In this document: positions 8,870-18,625 of the stretch, piece after piece
Numbering within the stretch: position 1 is the first letter of the stretch
Layout of the letters: every line of letters starts with the position of its first letter
From: Campylobacter rectus
GTDB taxonomy: Bacteria > Campylobacterota > Campylobacteria > Campylobacterales > Campylobacteraceae
NCBI RefSeq assembly: GCF_004803795.1
Contig: NZ_CP012543.1
Location: 1,550,001 to 1,614,000, forward strand
Direction of reading: 5' to 3'
Length of the DNA: 64,000 nucleotides
Program-made: the position numbers and the translations under genes
The notes under the pieces: generated by a model
What the model was told of the DNA's origin: nothing
The model's database searches: none
Seen by the model: the letters and a program-made list of their open reading frames with translations, nothing else

Positions 8870-9178
8870 GCTTTCGAATTTTGCCGTAGAGCCCCGTTTT
8901 TCGCTCTATTGCGCACGAAAACCATACTCGAGCTCTATTTGTCAAATTTTATCTCGGTCTTTTTTCATACCAAAGCGACAAAGCCGAATTTCCCGCCTTT
9001 TTCACAAACCGCAACACCCGAATTTGACATTTTAAATCCATTTTTTTATTCCGCAGGCACGACAAACTCAAATGCGCGTTATCTCGTCCGTTTTGCCGCC
9101 TATCAAAACCGCGTCAAATTTTGTATCTTTATAAAAAGTTTGGATTACTGTTAAATTTTAAAGAAACGCTTTTTATTT
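8870..9178. other. Gene-free stretch
   Basis: Nothing recognisable as a gene was seen here. An 81-codon plus-strand frame (8909-9154) has no ribosome site and unconvincing composition. Confidence 0.5.
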
Positions 9179-9179
9179 T

Positions 9180-9654
9180 CGTCGGCGTACCGTATTTTGA
9201 TCCGTCGTTTGCCCTCGTTTAGGCATTTGCGGATCGATTCAAGTATTTCGGGGCTATCGGTTCCTTGCCGTCTTTCGCGTAGATGCCGCTTTTGCCGTCT
9301 TTTGGCGCTTATTATAAATTCCGCCTTAAAACAAAATCTCTCAAGCGGTCTATGACGCTTTTTCGCCTAGAGCCGCAGGAGCCGCCCCATTTTAAACCCT
9401 GATTTTATCGGTATTACGACCTTGCCTTTGAAATTAAGCCTATTTTTCGGTATTTTTAAACGCCTACCGCCGCGAGCCCGTTTTTAAACTCGCTTACTTT
9501 ATCACGCTCGGCCTTGATAGCCGTCTTGCCGTTTTTATCGGCAAAGCCTTATTTTCCGTTTTTGCAAACAAGATTTGGCTTTGCTTGCGTCTTTGCGCCG
9601 TCTTCATCAAATCCGCCAAAAACCGACAAGCTAAGTAAAATTTTTTTATGTTTT
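9180..9654 (-). pseudogene. Decayed WG-repeat (KWG) protein gene
   Basis: Reading the minus strand gives an intact-looking signal start without an initiation codon (KKILLSLSVFGGFDEDG), then repeat units interrupted by stops and a frameshift: GFADKNGKTAIKAERDKVSEF, FKNGLAAVGV, stop, KYRKIGLI, then KGKVVIPIKSGF in another frame, and DGKSGIYAKDGKEPIAPKYL. This alternation of K-G-x-[YF]-G-[FL]-I-x-x-x-G-K with xPxKY and GLAAV is the WG/KWG repeat. At least three in-frame stops, a shift and loss of the ATG make it a pseudogene. It would have been a small exported repeat protein. Confidence 0.7.
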
Positions 9655-9659
9655 ATCTT

Positions 9660-10000
9660 TATTTAATAAATTTGCGATTTTATTCTATCGTTTTTTGTTT
9701 TTCTTGGATAAAAAATTTTAAAAAATTTGGCGCGTTTAAATTTTGACGAAATTATTAAAGTAAGACAAGACGCGCGGATTTTTATAAATTTAAAATTATA
9801 CCGCTTAAATTTCGCATAGTTATGAGCTTTTTGGCGGCTTGAGTTTAAATTTCGCCGCATTTAAAAGACGACACGCAAGCAAGCAAAGATTTCTAAAAAG
9901 TAGCGGCTCGTGAGGATATAAATTTATGAATTTTTACCTTGTTTATTTTATCTCGTTGCGAGTTTTTGACGTTATTTTTAATTCGCGATTTCGAACTCGA
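9660..10000. other. AT-rich intergenic stretch, no gene seen
   Basis: Low-complexity AAATTT/TTTAAA-rich DNA separating the WG-repeat remnant from the DKNYY-type gene. A 65-codon minus-strand frame (9663-9860) is basic, has no homology I recognise and no ribosome site; it is not called. Confidence 0.5.
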
Positions 10001-10002
10001 AT

Positions 10003-11553
10003 TTAACCGCTTTTTCCGATAAATTTATCGTCCGAATTTCGCCTACCGCGAGGTTTTGTCGTAGTTTGATTTTTCGGCGTTTTCGCACGCTTGCGAGATT
10101 CAAAAACCTTACCTATGATCGCCGCCAAAATCGCAACCCCTAAAAATCCCCAAAGGGCATACCTCTCGTCGTAGCTGCTAACCGCCTCAAAAACGAGCTC
10201 GCCTTGCGCCGGCACGAGCCGCCCCTCTTTTATCATCTTGCGGATTTCTTCGCCGTCCGGATTTTTGCCGCGCGGATCATACGGCCGCGTCAATATCTCA
10301 ACGATAGCAATATCCGCGATCTCATAAACGCTAGCGTCAATCATCTGCCCCGTCCCCATCGCGTCAAAATAGTAAATTTTATCGCCGTTTGCATAAACCG
10401 CGCCGTATACGCCGTTACGAACGAGACCTATTTTGCGCCACCGCTCGCTCGCCTCAAGCCTAAAAAGCTCGGTATGACGCGAGCCTAGCCGCCTGCGGTA
10501 TTTAGTCCTGTGCCACACTTCGCGGCTTTGCACGAAATAAGTCTGTCCGCCGCTGATAAAAACGCTACCGGCAAGCGGCAAAATATCACCCGTAAACGGA
10601 TCGTCTCCCGCGCGCTTTAGCTCGCCGTTTTCGCCGCCGCTATGACGCTGCCAAAAGTAAATCCCACCCTTGCCGCGAAAAAGCAGATGATAGGCGTGCG
10701 CGCCGGAGGCGCCAAAGGGTAGCGAATAAGGCGCAAATTCGGGCGCAAACTCATGCTCGTTGGCATAAACTACGCCGCTAGCGGGCTCTAAAAGATAATG
10801 CACGCCGCCAAAATTCGCTGCCTCGTAAAGCCCCGTCGTAAATTTTACCGCGAGCCGCGAGCTTTTAAAATAGACGTTTCGCCCGTCCGTGACGTAATAA
10901 TCGCTAGCTCGTCCGCGCGCGTCTTTCACGTATCTTAGCGCCCTAGCGTCTGCGCCTTCTAGCTGCTTGCCTTCAAAATATACCCTGCCGCTTTCGCCGC
11001 CCAAAGCCTCGTTTTCTGCCGCGAAGCCGAAATCTAAAATAGGGGCTAAATTTACGCTAGAAACGCGTCCGGTTTTATAGATATAGCTTTGCGGTTTATC
11101 TGCGCCTAGTATCGCGTATGCCGCGGTTTGAACCGCCTCGGCAAAGGCTCCTAGCTCGTAGTTTCTCTCGCCTGCGTCGCTACAAAAATAACTAATCTCG
11201 CCGTCCGTGAAATACCCGTTGCCAATCGCCCTAGCGCGAGAGGGATCTAGTCCGATCATGGCTAGATTGCCGCAGTAGACGGCGCTTTCGCCCATGCCGA
11301 CGTTTCGCCCGCGATAGCCGCCGGATGCAAAAACCCTAAATTTATCCGCCCGCACGCCTTTTAGCTCAAATTTGCCTCCACCTGGGATGAGCGCATAAAT
11401 TTTACCCTGCGGCGTAACGTAAAATTCGCTGCTACCTATCCGGGTAAATTCGCCCTCCTCCTCGTAGCTAACGACATAAACCATAAAAAATACCGTAAAA
11501 AGCACGGCAAAAAGCGCAAATAAGCAAAGTAGTATAAATTTTTTATTTTTCAA
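10003..11553 (-). CDS. DKNYY-type membrane-anchored protein
   Basis: 516 residues. TM segment near the N-terminus (about 5-28) and a second near residues 470-490 followed by a basic, Lys/Arg-rich tail; the middle is extracytoplasmic. The middle carries repeated units of the kind YYVTDGRNVYFKSSRL, ...KIYYFDAMGTGQ and YGAVYANGDKIYYF, which follow the DKNYY family pattern (tandem [DN]-x-[KN]-x-V-[YF]-[YF]). No catalytic signature is visible. Function is unknown in this family. It stands alone between gene-poor stretches, with no operon partner, and lacks a strong ribosome site. Confidence is high that it is a real gene and moderate for the family. Confidence 0.65.
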   Translation of the reverse strand: MKNKKFILLCLFALFAVLFTVFFMVYVVSYEEEGEFTRIGSSEFYVTPQGKIYALIPGGGKFELKGVRADKFRVFASGGYRGRNVGMGESAVYCGNLAMIGLDPSRARAIGNGYFTDGEISYFCSDAGERNYELGAFAEAVQTAAYAILGADKPQSYIYKTGRVSSVNLAPILDFGFAAENEALGGESGRVYFEGKQLEGADARALRYVKDARGRASDYYVTDGRNVYFKSSRLAVKFTTGLYEAANFGGVHYLLEPASGVVYANEHEFAPEFAPYSLPFGASGAHAYHLLFRGKGGIYFWQRHSGGENGELKRAGDDPFTGDILPLAGSVFISGGQTYFVQSREVWHRTKYRRRLGSRHTELFRLEASERWRKIGLVRNGVYGAVYANGDKIYYFDAMGTGQMIDASVYEIADIAIVEILTRPYDPRGKNPDGEEIRKMIKEGRLVPAQGELVFEAVSSYDERYALWGFLGVAILAAIIGKVFESRKRAKTPKNQTTTKPRGRRNSDDKFIGKSG

Positions 11554-11559
11554 AGTGCC

Positions 11560-12025
11560 GCCTATTTTTAAAAGCTCTGTTTTTTAGATCCGTCCGCCTC
11601 CGCTTTTAGCGTGAAATCGCGGAGGGAAACAAAAAACAAACCAAAAAACCGGTCAAAATCGCCAAAATCGATCTTGCCGCCAAATCTCCTTATCGCCGGG
11701 CACGAAAAATGCGCTTAATATAAGCTAAAACGCAAAAATGCGGCATACGCCCTCTGCCCCAGCGATATTTTCAAGACGGATGTTTTATCCGAGACGCTAT
11801 CAACTACGCGCTCTACGCAAATCAAAACTCCGTTTTGAAGCATATTTGACTATCTAAATGCCCCTTCAAAGCTCGCTTCGCCCGCTCCAAAACCTACAAT
11901 GGCAACCTCGCTCGGCTCCAGGGCTTGCGATTTAAAACTTTATCCTGCCGCTTTTGATCGATTTTTTCAAATTTACCCTAAATTTTGAGCCTAAATTTTA
12001 ACGCTTAAAGGCAAATTTGAGCTCA
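11560..12025. other. Intergenic stretch, possibly decayed coding DNA
   Basis: No intact gene. Its GC-balanced centre (11700-11930) has codon-like texture on the minus strand but is broken by stops and gives no family I recognise. The outer parts are AAATTT-rich. Confidence 0.4.
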
Positions 12026-12029
12026 AAAT

Positions 12030-12476
12030 TTACGCAAATTGTCTCAAAATTTTAAATTTCGACGCGGCTGCTCTCACCGCGAGATAACAGGTCGTACAAA
12101 GTATAGCAAGCGTCGTAAAGTCGCCGAAGTCGAATTTGTCGCCGCTCGTAAAAAGAAAGGTCGCTATCCCGCTAAATAGCAGCAAACTAATACAAACATA
12201 GCAAACAAAGGCAAAAATGTTTAGAAATTTCGCGCTTTTGCTTGCGTTTTCGCTGTGTTTCGCGAGCGTCTCAAAGGTGAAAATTTTGTTTAAAAAACCC
12301 TCTTTTTCATACTCTATCTTGACTAGATCGCCCGTTTCTAGATCAAATTTTTGCGGCGAAAACGTCGCGCTAAATCTCTGTCCGCCTACCTCAAAGCTCA
12401 CGGCGACGGCCTCGTTTTGCTTGATCGTCCTCATATGTAGCCCGCTAACCCTGCCGATTTTGGTAAATTTTTTCAA
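12030..12476 (-). CDS. Small two-TM membrane protein, co-translated with ABC-F gene
   Basis: 148 residues starting at a TTG that overlaps the stop of the ABC-F gene in TTGA, so it is probably translated by reinitiation. The N-terminal ~70 residues are soluble and beta-rich (VSFEVGGQRFSATFSP, then ETGDLVKIEYEK), and two hydrophobic segments follow at ~85-108 and ~117-135. No family recognised. It is last in the operon NSS transporter / ABC-F ATPase / this gene. DUF3592-like or NfeD-like small membrane proteins were considered but nothing specific supports either. Confidence 0.6.
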   Translation of the reverse strand: MKKFTKIGRVSGLHMRTIKQNEAVAVSFEVGGQRFSATFSPQKFDLETGDLVKIEYEKEGFLNKIFTFETLAKHSENASKSAKFLNIFAFVCYVCISLLLFSGIATFLFTSGDKFDFGDFTTLAILCTTCYLAVRAAASKFKILRQFA

Positions 12477-14413
12477 ATTTGCTCCAAATTTTCGGCGATT
12501 TCTAAAACTTCAAAGTATTCGTTTTCGAGCGTCTCCAGCTCGCTTTTTGCCGCTTCTAGGTCGTTATAAAGCGCGGTTAGGCCGATTTGCTGATAGATTT
12601 TAGGATCGCTAAGGCCCGCGTTTAGCTCTTTTATCTTAGCTTCTAGCGCGGCGATTTTCTCGGGGTGCGAGGATAAAATTTGCGTTTGCTTGTAGCTTAG
12701 CTTCGCGCTTGTTTTGCTCTTTTGTTTTTGCGCTTGCTCGACTTCGCTAGCTAGGCTCGCCTCAAATTTACCAAGCTCGGCTAATTCGTCTTCTAGCTCG
12801 AGATAGACGCTGTATTCTTGATGTAGCACCTCGATCGCCGTCCCCTCAAATGCCCAGAGTTTGTGCGCGATCTTATCGACGAAGTATCTGTCGTGGCTCA
12901 CGATGATTATGGCGCCCTCAAAGCTTTGCAGATAGTCCTCAAGGATGTTGATAGTAGCGATATCTAGGTCGTTTGTCGGCTCGTCAAGCACGAGTACGTC
13001 GTACTCCTTGCTAAAAAGTAGCGCGAGCGCCACGCGGTTTTTCTCGCCGCCGCTTAGCACGCCGATGGGTTTATCGAGGAATTCTTTAGGAAATAGGAAA
13101 TTTTTAAGGTAGCCGTAGACGTGCATATTTCGCCCGCGCACCATGACGCGGTCGCCGCCGTTTGGGCAAAAAGTCTCGATGAGGCTCTTATCGTCATCCA
13201 GCGCGCTTCGCGACTGATCAAAGTACCCCACTCGCACCTCGCCACGCCTAACTTCGCCGCTACTAGGCTTTTCAAACCCGAGTAAAATTTTAATAAGAGT
13301 GCTTTTGCCGCTGCCGTTTCGTCCGACTATCGCGATACGCTCGCCTTGCAAAACGCGCGCGTTAAAATCGCTAAAAAGCTGCTTGCCGCCGATGGTTTTG
13401 CTTAGTTGCTTGATCTCAAATAGCATTTTTTTGCGGTTTACGCTTTGCGTTTGGTTGAAGTTTTTGCTCGCGCGCTCAAGCTCGAGCCTAACGCGGCGTA
13501 TCACGCCCGGATTTTTCTTAGCCTCTTCACGCATGGCTAGCACTCGCTCTTTGCGCCCTTCGTTGCGTTTTAGACGCGCTTTGACGCCGCGGCGCAGCCA
13601 CTCCTCCTCGGCTTTTAGCTGTTTTAGCAGCGTTTCGTGAGATTTGGCCAGGCTGGCTAGGATTTCCTCTTTTTTAGCTAGATAGTTCGCGTAACCGCCG
13701 TCAAACGACGCCAGCGCGCCATCCTCGATCTCGACGCTTCTAGTCGCTAGCGCGTCGATGAAATAGCGATCGTGCGAGATAAAAACTATCGTCTGGCGCG
13801 AGCTTTTTAACATATCTTCTAAAAATCTCACCATATAAACGTCAAGGTGATTGGTAGGCTCGTCAAGCAGCAAAATATCGGGCTTTTTAAGTATCAGTGC
13901 GCCCAGAGCCACGCGGCGTATCTCGCCTCCGCTAAGGCTAGAAACAGCGCGGTTTTCGTACTCTTTTAGCTTAAACTCCTCCAGCACGCACTCGATCTTG
14001 CGCTCGATCTGCCAGCCGTCCTTCGCCTCGATAAATTTGATTAGCTCGTCTTGCCTCGCGTTTAGCTCTTTGTTATGCGGATCGCGTCCGAGCGCTTCTA
14101 GTACCTCGGCATACTCGCCCCTAGCGTCGAAAATCTCTTTTAGCTCCAAATTTAGCGCATCTTTTACGGTAGCCGCATCGTCAAATTTAGGATTTTGCGC
14201 GAGCATTTGGGCTTTTACGCCGCCTTGCACGATACGCCTGCCGCTATCAGGCTCTAGCGCGCCCGCGACCAGCTTCATCAGCGTGCTTTTGCCGCTACCG
14301 TTTTTGCCGATGATAGCGATACGCTCGCGCTCGTTTATGCTGAGGCTTATTTTGTTTAAAATTTCATTCGGACCGAATTTTTTACTAACGTCGATAAGGT
14401 CGATTAGAGCCAC
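12473..14413 (-). CDS. uup: ABC-F ATPase, Uup-like
   Basis: 646 residues with two complete ABC domains and no membrane segments, the ABC-F layout. Domain 1: Walker A GKNGSGKST (~36-44), signature SGGEIRR, Walker B LLLDEPTNHLD. Domain 2: Walker A GRNGSGKST, signature SGGEKNR, Walker B LVLDEPTNDLD. A basic linker rich in Arg/Lys (WLRRGVKARLKRNEGRK) joins them and a ~80-residue coiled coil forms the C-terminus, as in Uup. ABC-F proteins act on ribosomes or on branched DNA intermediates. The start is GTG, 9 bp after the NSS transporter stop, so it is co-transcribed with it. Ettlia- or resistance-type ABC-F proteins usually lack this C-terminal coil. Confidence 0.85.
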   Translation of the reverse strand: MALIDLIDVSKKFGPNEILNKISLSINERERIAIIGKNGSGKSTLMKLVAGALEPDSGRRIVQGGVKAQMLAQNPKFDDAATVKDALNLELKEIFDARGEYAEVLEALGRDPHNKELNARQDELIKFIEAKDGWQIERKIECVLEEFKLKEYENRAVSSLSGGEIRRVALGALILKKPDILLLDEPTNHLDVYMVRFLEDMLKSSRQTIVFISHDRYFIDALATRSVEIEDGALASFDGGYANYLAKKEEILASLAKSHETLLKQLKAEEEWLRRGVKARLKRNEGRKERVLAMREEAKKNPGVIRRVRLELERASKNFNQTQSVNRKKMLFEIKQLSKTIGGKQLFSDFNARVLQGERIAIVGRNGSGKSTLIKILLGFEKPSSGEVRRGEVRVGYFDQSRSALDDDKSLIETFCPNGGDRVMVRGRNMHVYGYLKNFLFPKEFLDKPIGVLSGGEKNRVALALLFSKEYDVLVLDEPTNDLDIATINILEDYLQSFEGAIIIVSHDRYFVDKIAHKLWAFEGTAIEVLHQEYSVYLELEDELAELGKFEASLASEVEQAQKQKSKTSAKLSYKQTQILSSHPEKIAALEAKIKELNAGLSDPKIYQQIGLTALYNDLEAAKSELETLENEYFEVLEIAENLEQI

Positions 14414-14422
14414 GCGCGCGCC

Positions 14423-15736
14423 TTAAAACGAGATATGCATACTAAGCGCGATGATACAAAGCGTAAGCGCCATCGGCACGTAGATATATCTGCCCGTAAA
14501 GTACCAAAACGCGCCTTGCTTTTTTGCCGCGCCCGTGTTGATCTCGTCCATGATCTCTTCTTTTTTTATGACCCAAAACCACGACACCGCACCGATCACC
14601 GCGCCGATAGGGATGATGTAAATCGAGACAAAGTCCATCCACGGCCCCCAACTGGTTATGGCTTCCATATTTACGCCGATGCCAAAGCATATCACGCAAA
14701 GCATGGTCAGCACGACGCCGCGCTTTAGTTTAGGGAATTTGTGCATTATCGACTCGGCGACGGCTTCGAACATATTTTGCAGCGAGCTTATGCCACCGAA
14801 AATCACAGCCGTAAATAAAATAATCGCGAAAATTTGCCCGCCGACCATATCTTGTAAAATTTTAGGCAACGTTACGAAAAGTAACCCCGGTCCCGCCGCG
14901 GGATCCATGCCGTAGGCAAAAACCGCCGGTATCATAACGAGCGCCGCCGTCAACGCAGCGATCGTGTCAAAGATCGCCGTCTTTTGCGCGCTATCGACGA
15001 CGTCCTCGTCCTTTGATAGATACGCTCCGTAGACGATCATACCAGAGCCCGTGATAGATAGCGAGAAAAACGCCTGCCCCATCGCCGCTACCCACACCAT
15101 CGGGTCGGCGAGCTTGCCCCAGTCGCTGTGAAAGACGAATTTATACCCGCCAAACGCCCCGTCTAAAAACGCCACTCTGATAGCGAGGATAAAAAATAGC
15201 ACGAAAAATAGCGGCATCATGATTTTGTTTGTCTTTTCGATGCTGTGCGCGCCGAAAAATAGCGTAAATAGCGTACCGGCAACGACGATAAAGTGAAACG
15301 GCACGACAGAATAGGACGAAAGCGCAAAGGACTCAAACCAAGTGTTCGTATCCACGGTCATCAGCGAGCCCGTGATCGCCTGAAATAGCGCCTTTAAAAC
15401 ATATGCGATGATGACCGCGTAACCGATAGCGATACACATCGAGCCCGCTAGCGGTATCCAGCCTAAAATTTTACCGAAAGTGCCCCAGTTTCGGCTCTTC
15501 CACGCGTATTCGTATGAGCCTAGCGTACCGGTTTTGGCGCGTCTGCCGATAGCATACTCCGCCGAGAGCCCGACGTAGGAAAATATCGCGATAAAAAACA
15601 GATAAACGAGCAAAAACGCGCCGCCGCCGTTCGTACCGACCTTATAAGGAAATCCCCAGACGTTGGCCATACCGATAGCCGAACCCACGCAAGCGATGAT
15701 AAACGCCCAGCGTGACGTGAAATTTGTTTTGTGCAT
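14423..15736 (-). CDS. NSS-family sodium-dependent transporter
   Basis: 437 residues with eleven to twelve hydrophobic segments. The TM1 signature GSAIGMANVWGFPYKVGTNGGGAF is that of the neurotransmitter:sodium symporter family (SNF/LeuT-like), with the unwound NVWGFPY in TM1 and GG pair. The length is typical of the bacterial 11-TM members such as Tyt1/MhsT relatives. Known function: Na+-driven uptake of amino acids; substrate not predictable here. It is first in a three-gene minus-strand operon with the ABC-F gene and a small membrane protein. Confidence 0.85.
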   Translation of the reverse strand: MHKTNFTSRWAFIIACVGSAIGMANVWGFPYKVGTNGGGAFLLVYLFFIAIFSYVGLSAEYAIGRRAKTGTLGSYEYAWKSRNWGTFGKILGWIPLAGSMCIAIGYAVIIAYVLKALFQAITGSLMTVDTNTWFESFALSSYSVVPFHFIVVAGTLFTLFFGAHSIEKTNKIMMPLFFVLFFILAIRVAFLDGAFGGYKFVFHSDWGKLADPMVWVAAMGQAFFSLSITGSGMIVYGAYLSKDEDVVDSAQKTAIFDTIAALTAALVMIPAVFAYGMDPAAGPGLLFVTLPKILQDMVGGQIFAIILFTAVIFGGISSLQNMFEAVAESIMHKFPKLKRGVVLTMLCVICFGIGVNMEAITSWGPWMDFVSIYIIPIGAVIGAVSWFWVIKKEEIMDEINTGAAKKQGAFWYFTGRYIYVPMALTLCIIALSMHISF

Positions 15737-15744
15737 TTGATATC

Positions 15745-16455
15745 CGTTTAGATTAAATTTTTTTCAATTATACTTGATTAAGCTAATAAAAAGATTATAT
15801 CGGCACGCGATCCGGGCTTAAAAACGGCAAAAACAAGACAAAACGAAACGAGACGGCGAGAAATGTTACCATAAGAAACGACAACTACGACAGATAAATT
15901 TAGCTGGAAAGCAAACGGCGGCGGTCTGTTTGCAAACCGTAAAATTTGTGGCGGACCGGAGGCGGAGCGCGACTTATTTGCGAGCGGTAAATTTTAAGAT
16001 AAAAGACGGCTTAATACAGCTCAAATTTTAAGAAAAACAAGACGCAAATCAATCGGCAAAACGGCGGCGGCCTCATATCTTGCGAGAAATCGGATCAATC
16101 GGCAAAAGGCGAGCCGTTAGCGGTTCTGCTTGCAAAAATTTATAAAACAAGCCCGAGCCCAAAAACGATAAACCGCCGTCAAACTCGCAAACCAAGCCCT
16201 GCCGATGAAGCGAATTTGCGCACCGCATAAATTTCAAACAAAATGCGGTAGTCGGCTCGCTAACGGTAAAAATTTATGGCGAAAAAACGGGCGACAGCGG
16301 GAAAATAAAGTCATAGCAACTTGCTTGTAGCCTATGAATTTGCAGCGGTCAAATTCGCGCTAGCCGCCTAAATCCCGCCCTTTTGCATACTTAAAACGCT
16401 TTAAATTTATATTTGGGTATAATCGCGCGTTATCTAAAAATCCACGTTACAAAAG
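15745..16455. other. Gene-free stretch between divergent transporters
   Basis: About 700 bp between the divergent NSS and MATE genes. It is littered with short imperfect repeats (variants of CAAACGGCGGCGGTCT and of AATCGGCAAAA) and AAATTT words. No intact gene, tRNA or clear promoter was recognised; it may be old decayed coding DNA. Confidence 0.45.
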
Positions 16456-16462
16456 AGAATTT

Positions 16463-17782
16463 ATGAATTTATCGCTCAAAAAGCTCACTATTCCGATATT
16501 TTTAGATATGTTTTTGCACTTCGTGACGCTCATCATAAACACATATATGGTGACCAAGGTCAGCGTCCATCTAGTCGGCGCCATGGGCGCGGGCAATCAA
16601 ATCATGGATCTTTTTATGACTATTTTTAGCTTCCTTAGCGTGGGCTGCTCGGTCGTGGTCGCGCAGGCTCTAGGCGCGCGAAATCACAACCTAGCCAAAC
16701 GCGTCGTGCACGCCAGCATCACGTTTAACACGATCATCGGCCTTGGCAGCGCAGTTTTTATTTACTTTTTCGGATTTGAGATTTTAGAGCTTTTAAACGT
16801 CCCCGAGCAGCTTCGCGCCCAGAGTTTTGGCTACCTGCATATGCTCGGTATCGCACTAGCCTTTGACGGTATCGGCATGGTTCTAGCTGCCGTGCTTCGC
16901 GTTTATAACTTCGCCACCGCCGTCATGCTGGTCTCCTTACTTATGAACGTCATCACCCTTTGCGGCAACGCTATCGCGCTTTTTGGCTGGCTGGGACTAC
17001 CGAACTACGGCCTCTACGGCGTCGCGGTTTCGACCGTCGTGGGGCGACTGGTGGGCGTTATCGTGCTATTTTTGATCCTGACTCGCTACGCGAAAGTTAA
17101 AATTTTCTTTAAGCGTCTATTTAGCCTGCCGTTTGCAATCTTGCGTAAAATTTTATCCGTGGGGCTTCCAAGTGCCGGCGAAAATTTGCTCTGGATGGCG
17201 CAGTATATGGTGGCTTTCGGTTTCGTAGCGAGCATGGGTGAGGCTAGCCTAAACGTGCAGACCATTTACTTTCAGATCACGCTTCTCATCCTTCTTTGCG
17301 GAGCCAGCATCAGCGTAGCAAACGAAGTCATCGTCGGCCACCTAGTCGGCGCGATGAGATTTGACGAGGCCTACTCGCGCACTTTCCGCGCGCTTCGTAT
17401 CGGCTTTATCGCGACTCTAGCAGTCGTTTTGGCGGCGTATTTCGGTAAATTTGAGATTATGGAGCGGTTAAATTTGACCGAGGAGCTAAAGGCCGTCATG
17501 CTGCCGCTTTTTACCCTTTCTATCGCGCTTGAGACGGGACGAACGTTTAACATCGTCATCGTAAACGCCCTGCGCGCGAGCGGGGATGCTAAATTTCCGC
17601 TGATGACGGGTGCGGTGTTTATGTGGGGCGTGAGCTTGCCGCTGGGATACTATCTAGGTATCGTGCAGGGCATGGGGATCATCGGCGTTTGGATCGGATT
17701 TACCGCCGACGAGTGGCTACGCGGACTCGTAAACACCTGGCGCTGGAGAAGTAGAAAATGGCAAGAAAAACGCCTCGTGTAA
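16463..17782 (+). CDS. MATE-family efflux transporter
   Basis: 439 residues, twelve hydrophobic segments arranged as two six-helix halves, as in MATE (NorM/DinF-type) Na+- or H+-driven drug efflux pumps. Starts at ATG with AGAG upstream. Typical features are the early MVTKVSVHLVGAMGAGNQIMDL, the GCSVVVAQALGARN loop, and PLGYYLGIVQGMGIIGVWIG in the last third. The gene overlaps the start of the YgjP-type gene by 25 bp, so they are co-transcribed. A second MATE gene in this window (46.3-47.7 kb) is broken, so this is the only intact one here. Confidence 0.88.
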   Translation: MNLSLKKLTIPIFLDMFLHFVTLIINTYMVTKVSVHLVGAMGAGNQIMDLFMTIFSFLSVGCSVVVAQALGARNHNLAKRVVHASITFNTIIGLGSAVFIYFFGFEILELLNVPEQLRAQSFGYLHMLGIALAFDGIGMVLAAVLRVYNFATAVMLVSLLMNVITLCGNAIALFGWLGLPNYGLYGVAVSTVVGRLVGVIVLFLILTRYAKVKIFFKRLFSLPFAILRKILSVGLPSAGENLLWMAQYMVAFGFVASMGEASLNVQTIYFQITLLILLCGASISVANEVIVGHLVGAMRFDEAYSRTFRALRIGFIATLAVVLAAYFGKFEIMERLNLTEELKAVMLPLFTLSIALETGRTFNIVIVNALRASGDAKFPLMTGAVFMWGVSLPLGYYLGIVQGMGIIGVWIGFTADEWLRGLVNTWRWRSRKWQEKRLV

Positions 17783-18579
17783 AAACCGTTTGCGTAAAAT
17801 GCGGCGAATTTGACGTCGCGCTAAATTTTAAAAAAGGTGTGAAAACAACCCGCCTAAAGGTCGCTAAATCAGGCGAGATCTCGGTCTCTCTACCCTTTTA
17901 CGCTGCGCAAAAATATGCGCTAGAGTTCGTGCAAAAACACTACGACTGGCTAAAATCGGCTCGCGAAAAAACGCTAGCAAATTTGCCGCGAGAGGACGAG
18001 TTTAGGCTGCTGGGCGAGGTTTACCGCATCAAATTTGAGCCAAATTTAAAGGGTGTAAATTTAAGACGCTTTGCAGGCGATTCGGAGATTTTTAGCGGCT
18101 TAAATTTGAGCTCGGACGGGCCAGACCCGTACCTTTACGGCGCTAAATTTGACGGTAAATTTGACGATAGCAAATTTGACCCGCGCCTTGATAATGCTAA
18201 ATTTGATAGCTCGGACGGACGTAAATTTGACGGCGAAATTTACGCGCCCGGTTTAGGGGCGCTAGAAAACTGCAAAAAAGCCTTTGCGAGGCGTATTTAC
18301 GGGCATTTTATAGCCAAATTTGCTCCTACCGTAAACCGTAAAATAAACCGCGTCGTCGTGCGCAAAATGACCACGCGTTGGGGTAGCTGCAACTCGCGTA
18401 AAGGCTATATAAACCTAAGCCTAAATTTGATCGAAAAGGCCCCCGATCTAGTCGAATACGTCGTGCTGCACGAGCTCGCTCACCTAATCTACCCGCACCA
18501 TCAAAAAAGCTTCTACGACTTCATCGCGAAGCTGATGCCCGATTTCAAAGCGCGCGAAAAGCGGCTAAACAAAAAATAA
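17758..18579 (+). CDS. YgjP/DUF45-type zinc metallohydrolase with repeat insert
   Basis: 273 residues. The C-terminal part has TTRWGSCNSRKGYINLSLNL followed by HELAHLIYPHH (zinc site HExxH plus a further His), diagnostic for the YgjP/SprT-like family (usually 220-250 residues). Relatives are associated with restriction modules or act alone; their substrate is unknown. Residues ~117-162 are an insert made of repeated KFD units (AKFDGKFDDSKFD, NAKFDSSDGRKFDG), coded by tandem copies of AAATTTGAC at about 18148-18232. The catalytic block is intact, so the insert probably forms a tolerated loop. ATG chosen; it overlaps the MATE gene by 25 bp in another frame. Confidence 0.8.
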   Translation: MARKTPRVKTVCVKCGEFDVALNFKKGVKTTRLKVAKSGEISVSLPFYAAQKYALEFVQKHYDWLKSAREKTLANLPREDEFRLLGEVYRIKFEPNLKGVNLRRFAGDSEIFSGLNLSSDGPDPYLYGAKFDGKFDDSKFDPRLDNAKFDSSDGRKFDGEIYAPGLGALENCKKAFARRIYGHFIAKFAPTVNRKINRVVVRKMTTRWGSCNSRKGYINLSLNLIEKAPDLVEYVVLHELAHLIYPHHQKSFYDFIAKLMPDFKAREKRLNKK

Positions 18580-18625
18580 TTTTAAATATGCTAAAATAAA
18601 ATATTTTTAACTTTAAAGGGAGATA

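Noticed and set aside
9663-9860. Minus-strand frame of 65 codons as a gene
   Set aside because: Lys/Asn/Phe-rich translation of AT-rich DNA, no ribosome site, no known motif.
10003-11553. DKNYY gene as a beta-propeller lectin or peptidase
   Set aside because: No catalytic motif; the repeat pattern fits DKNYY better than known beta-propellers.
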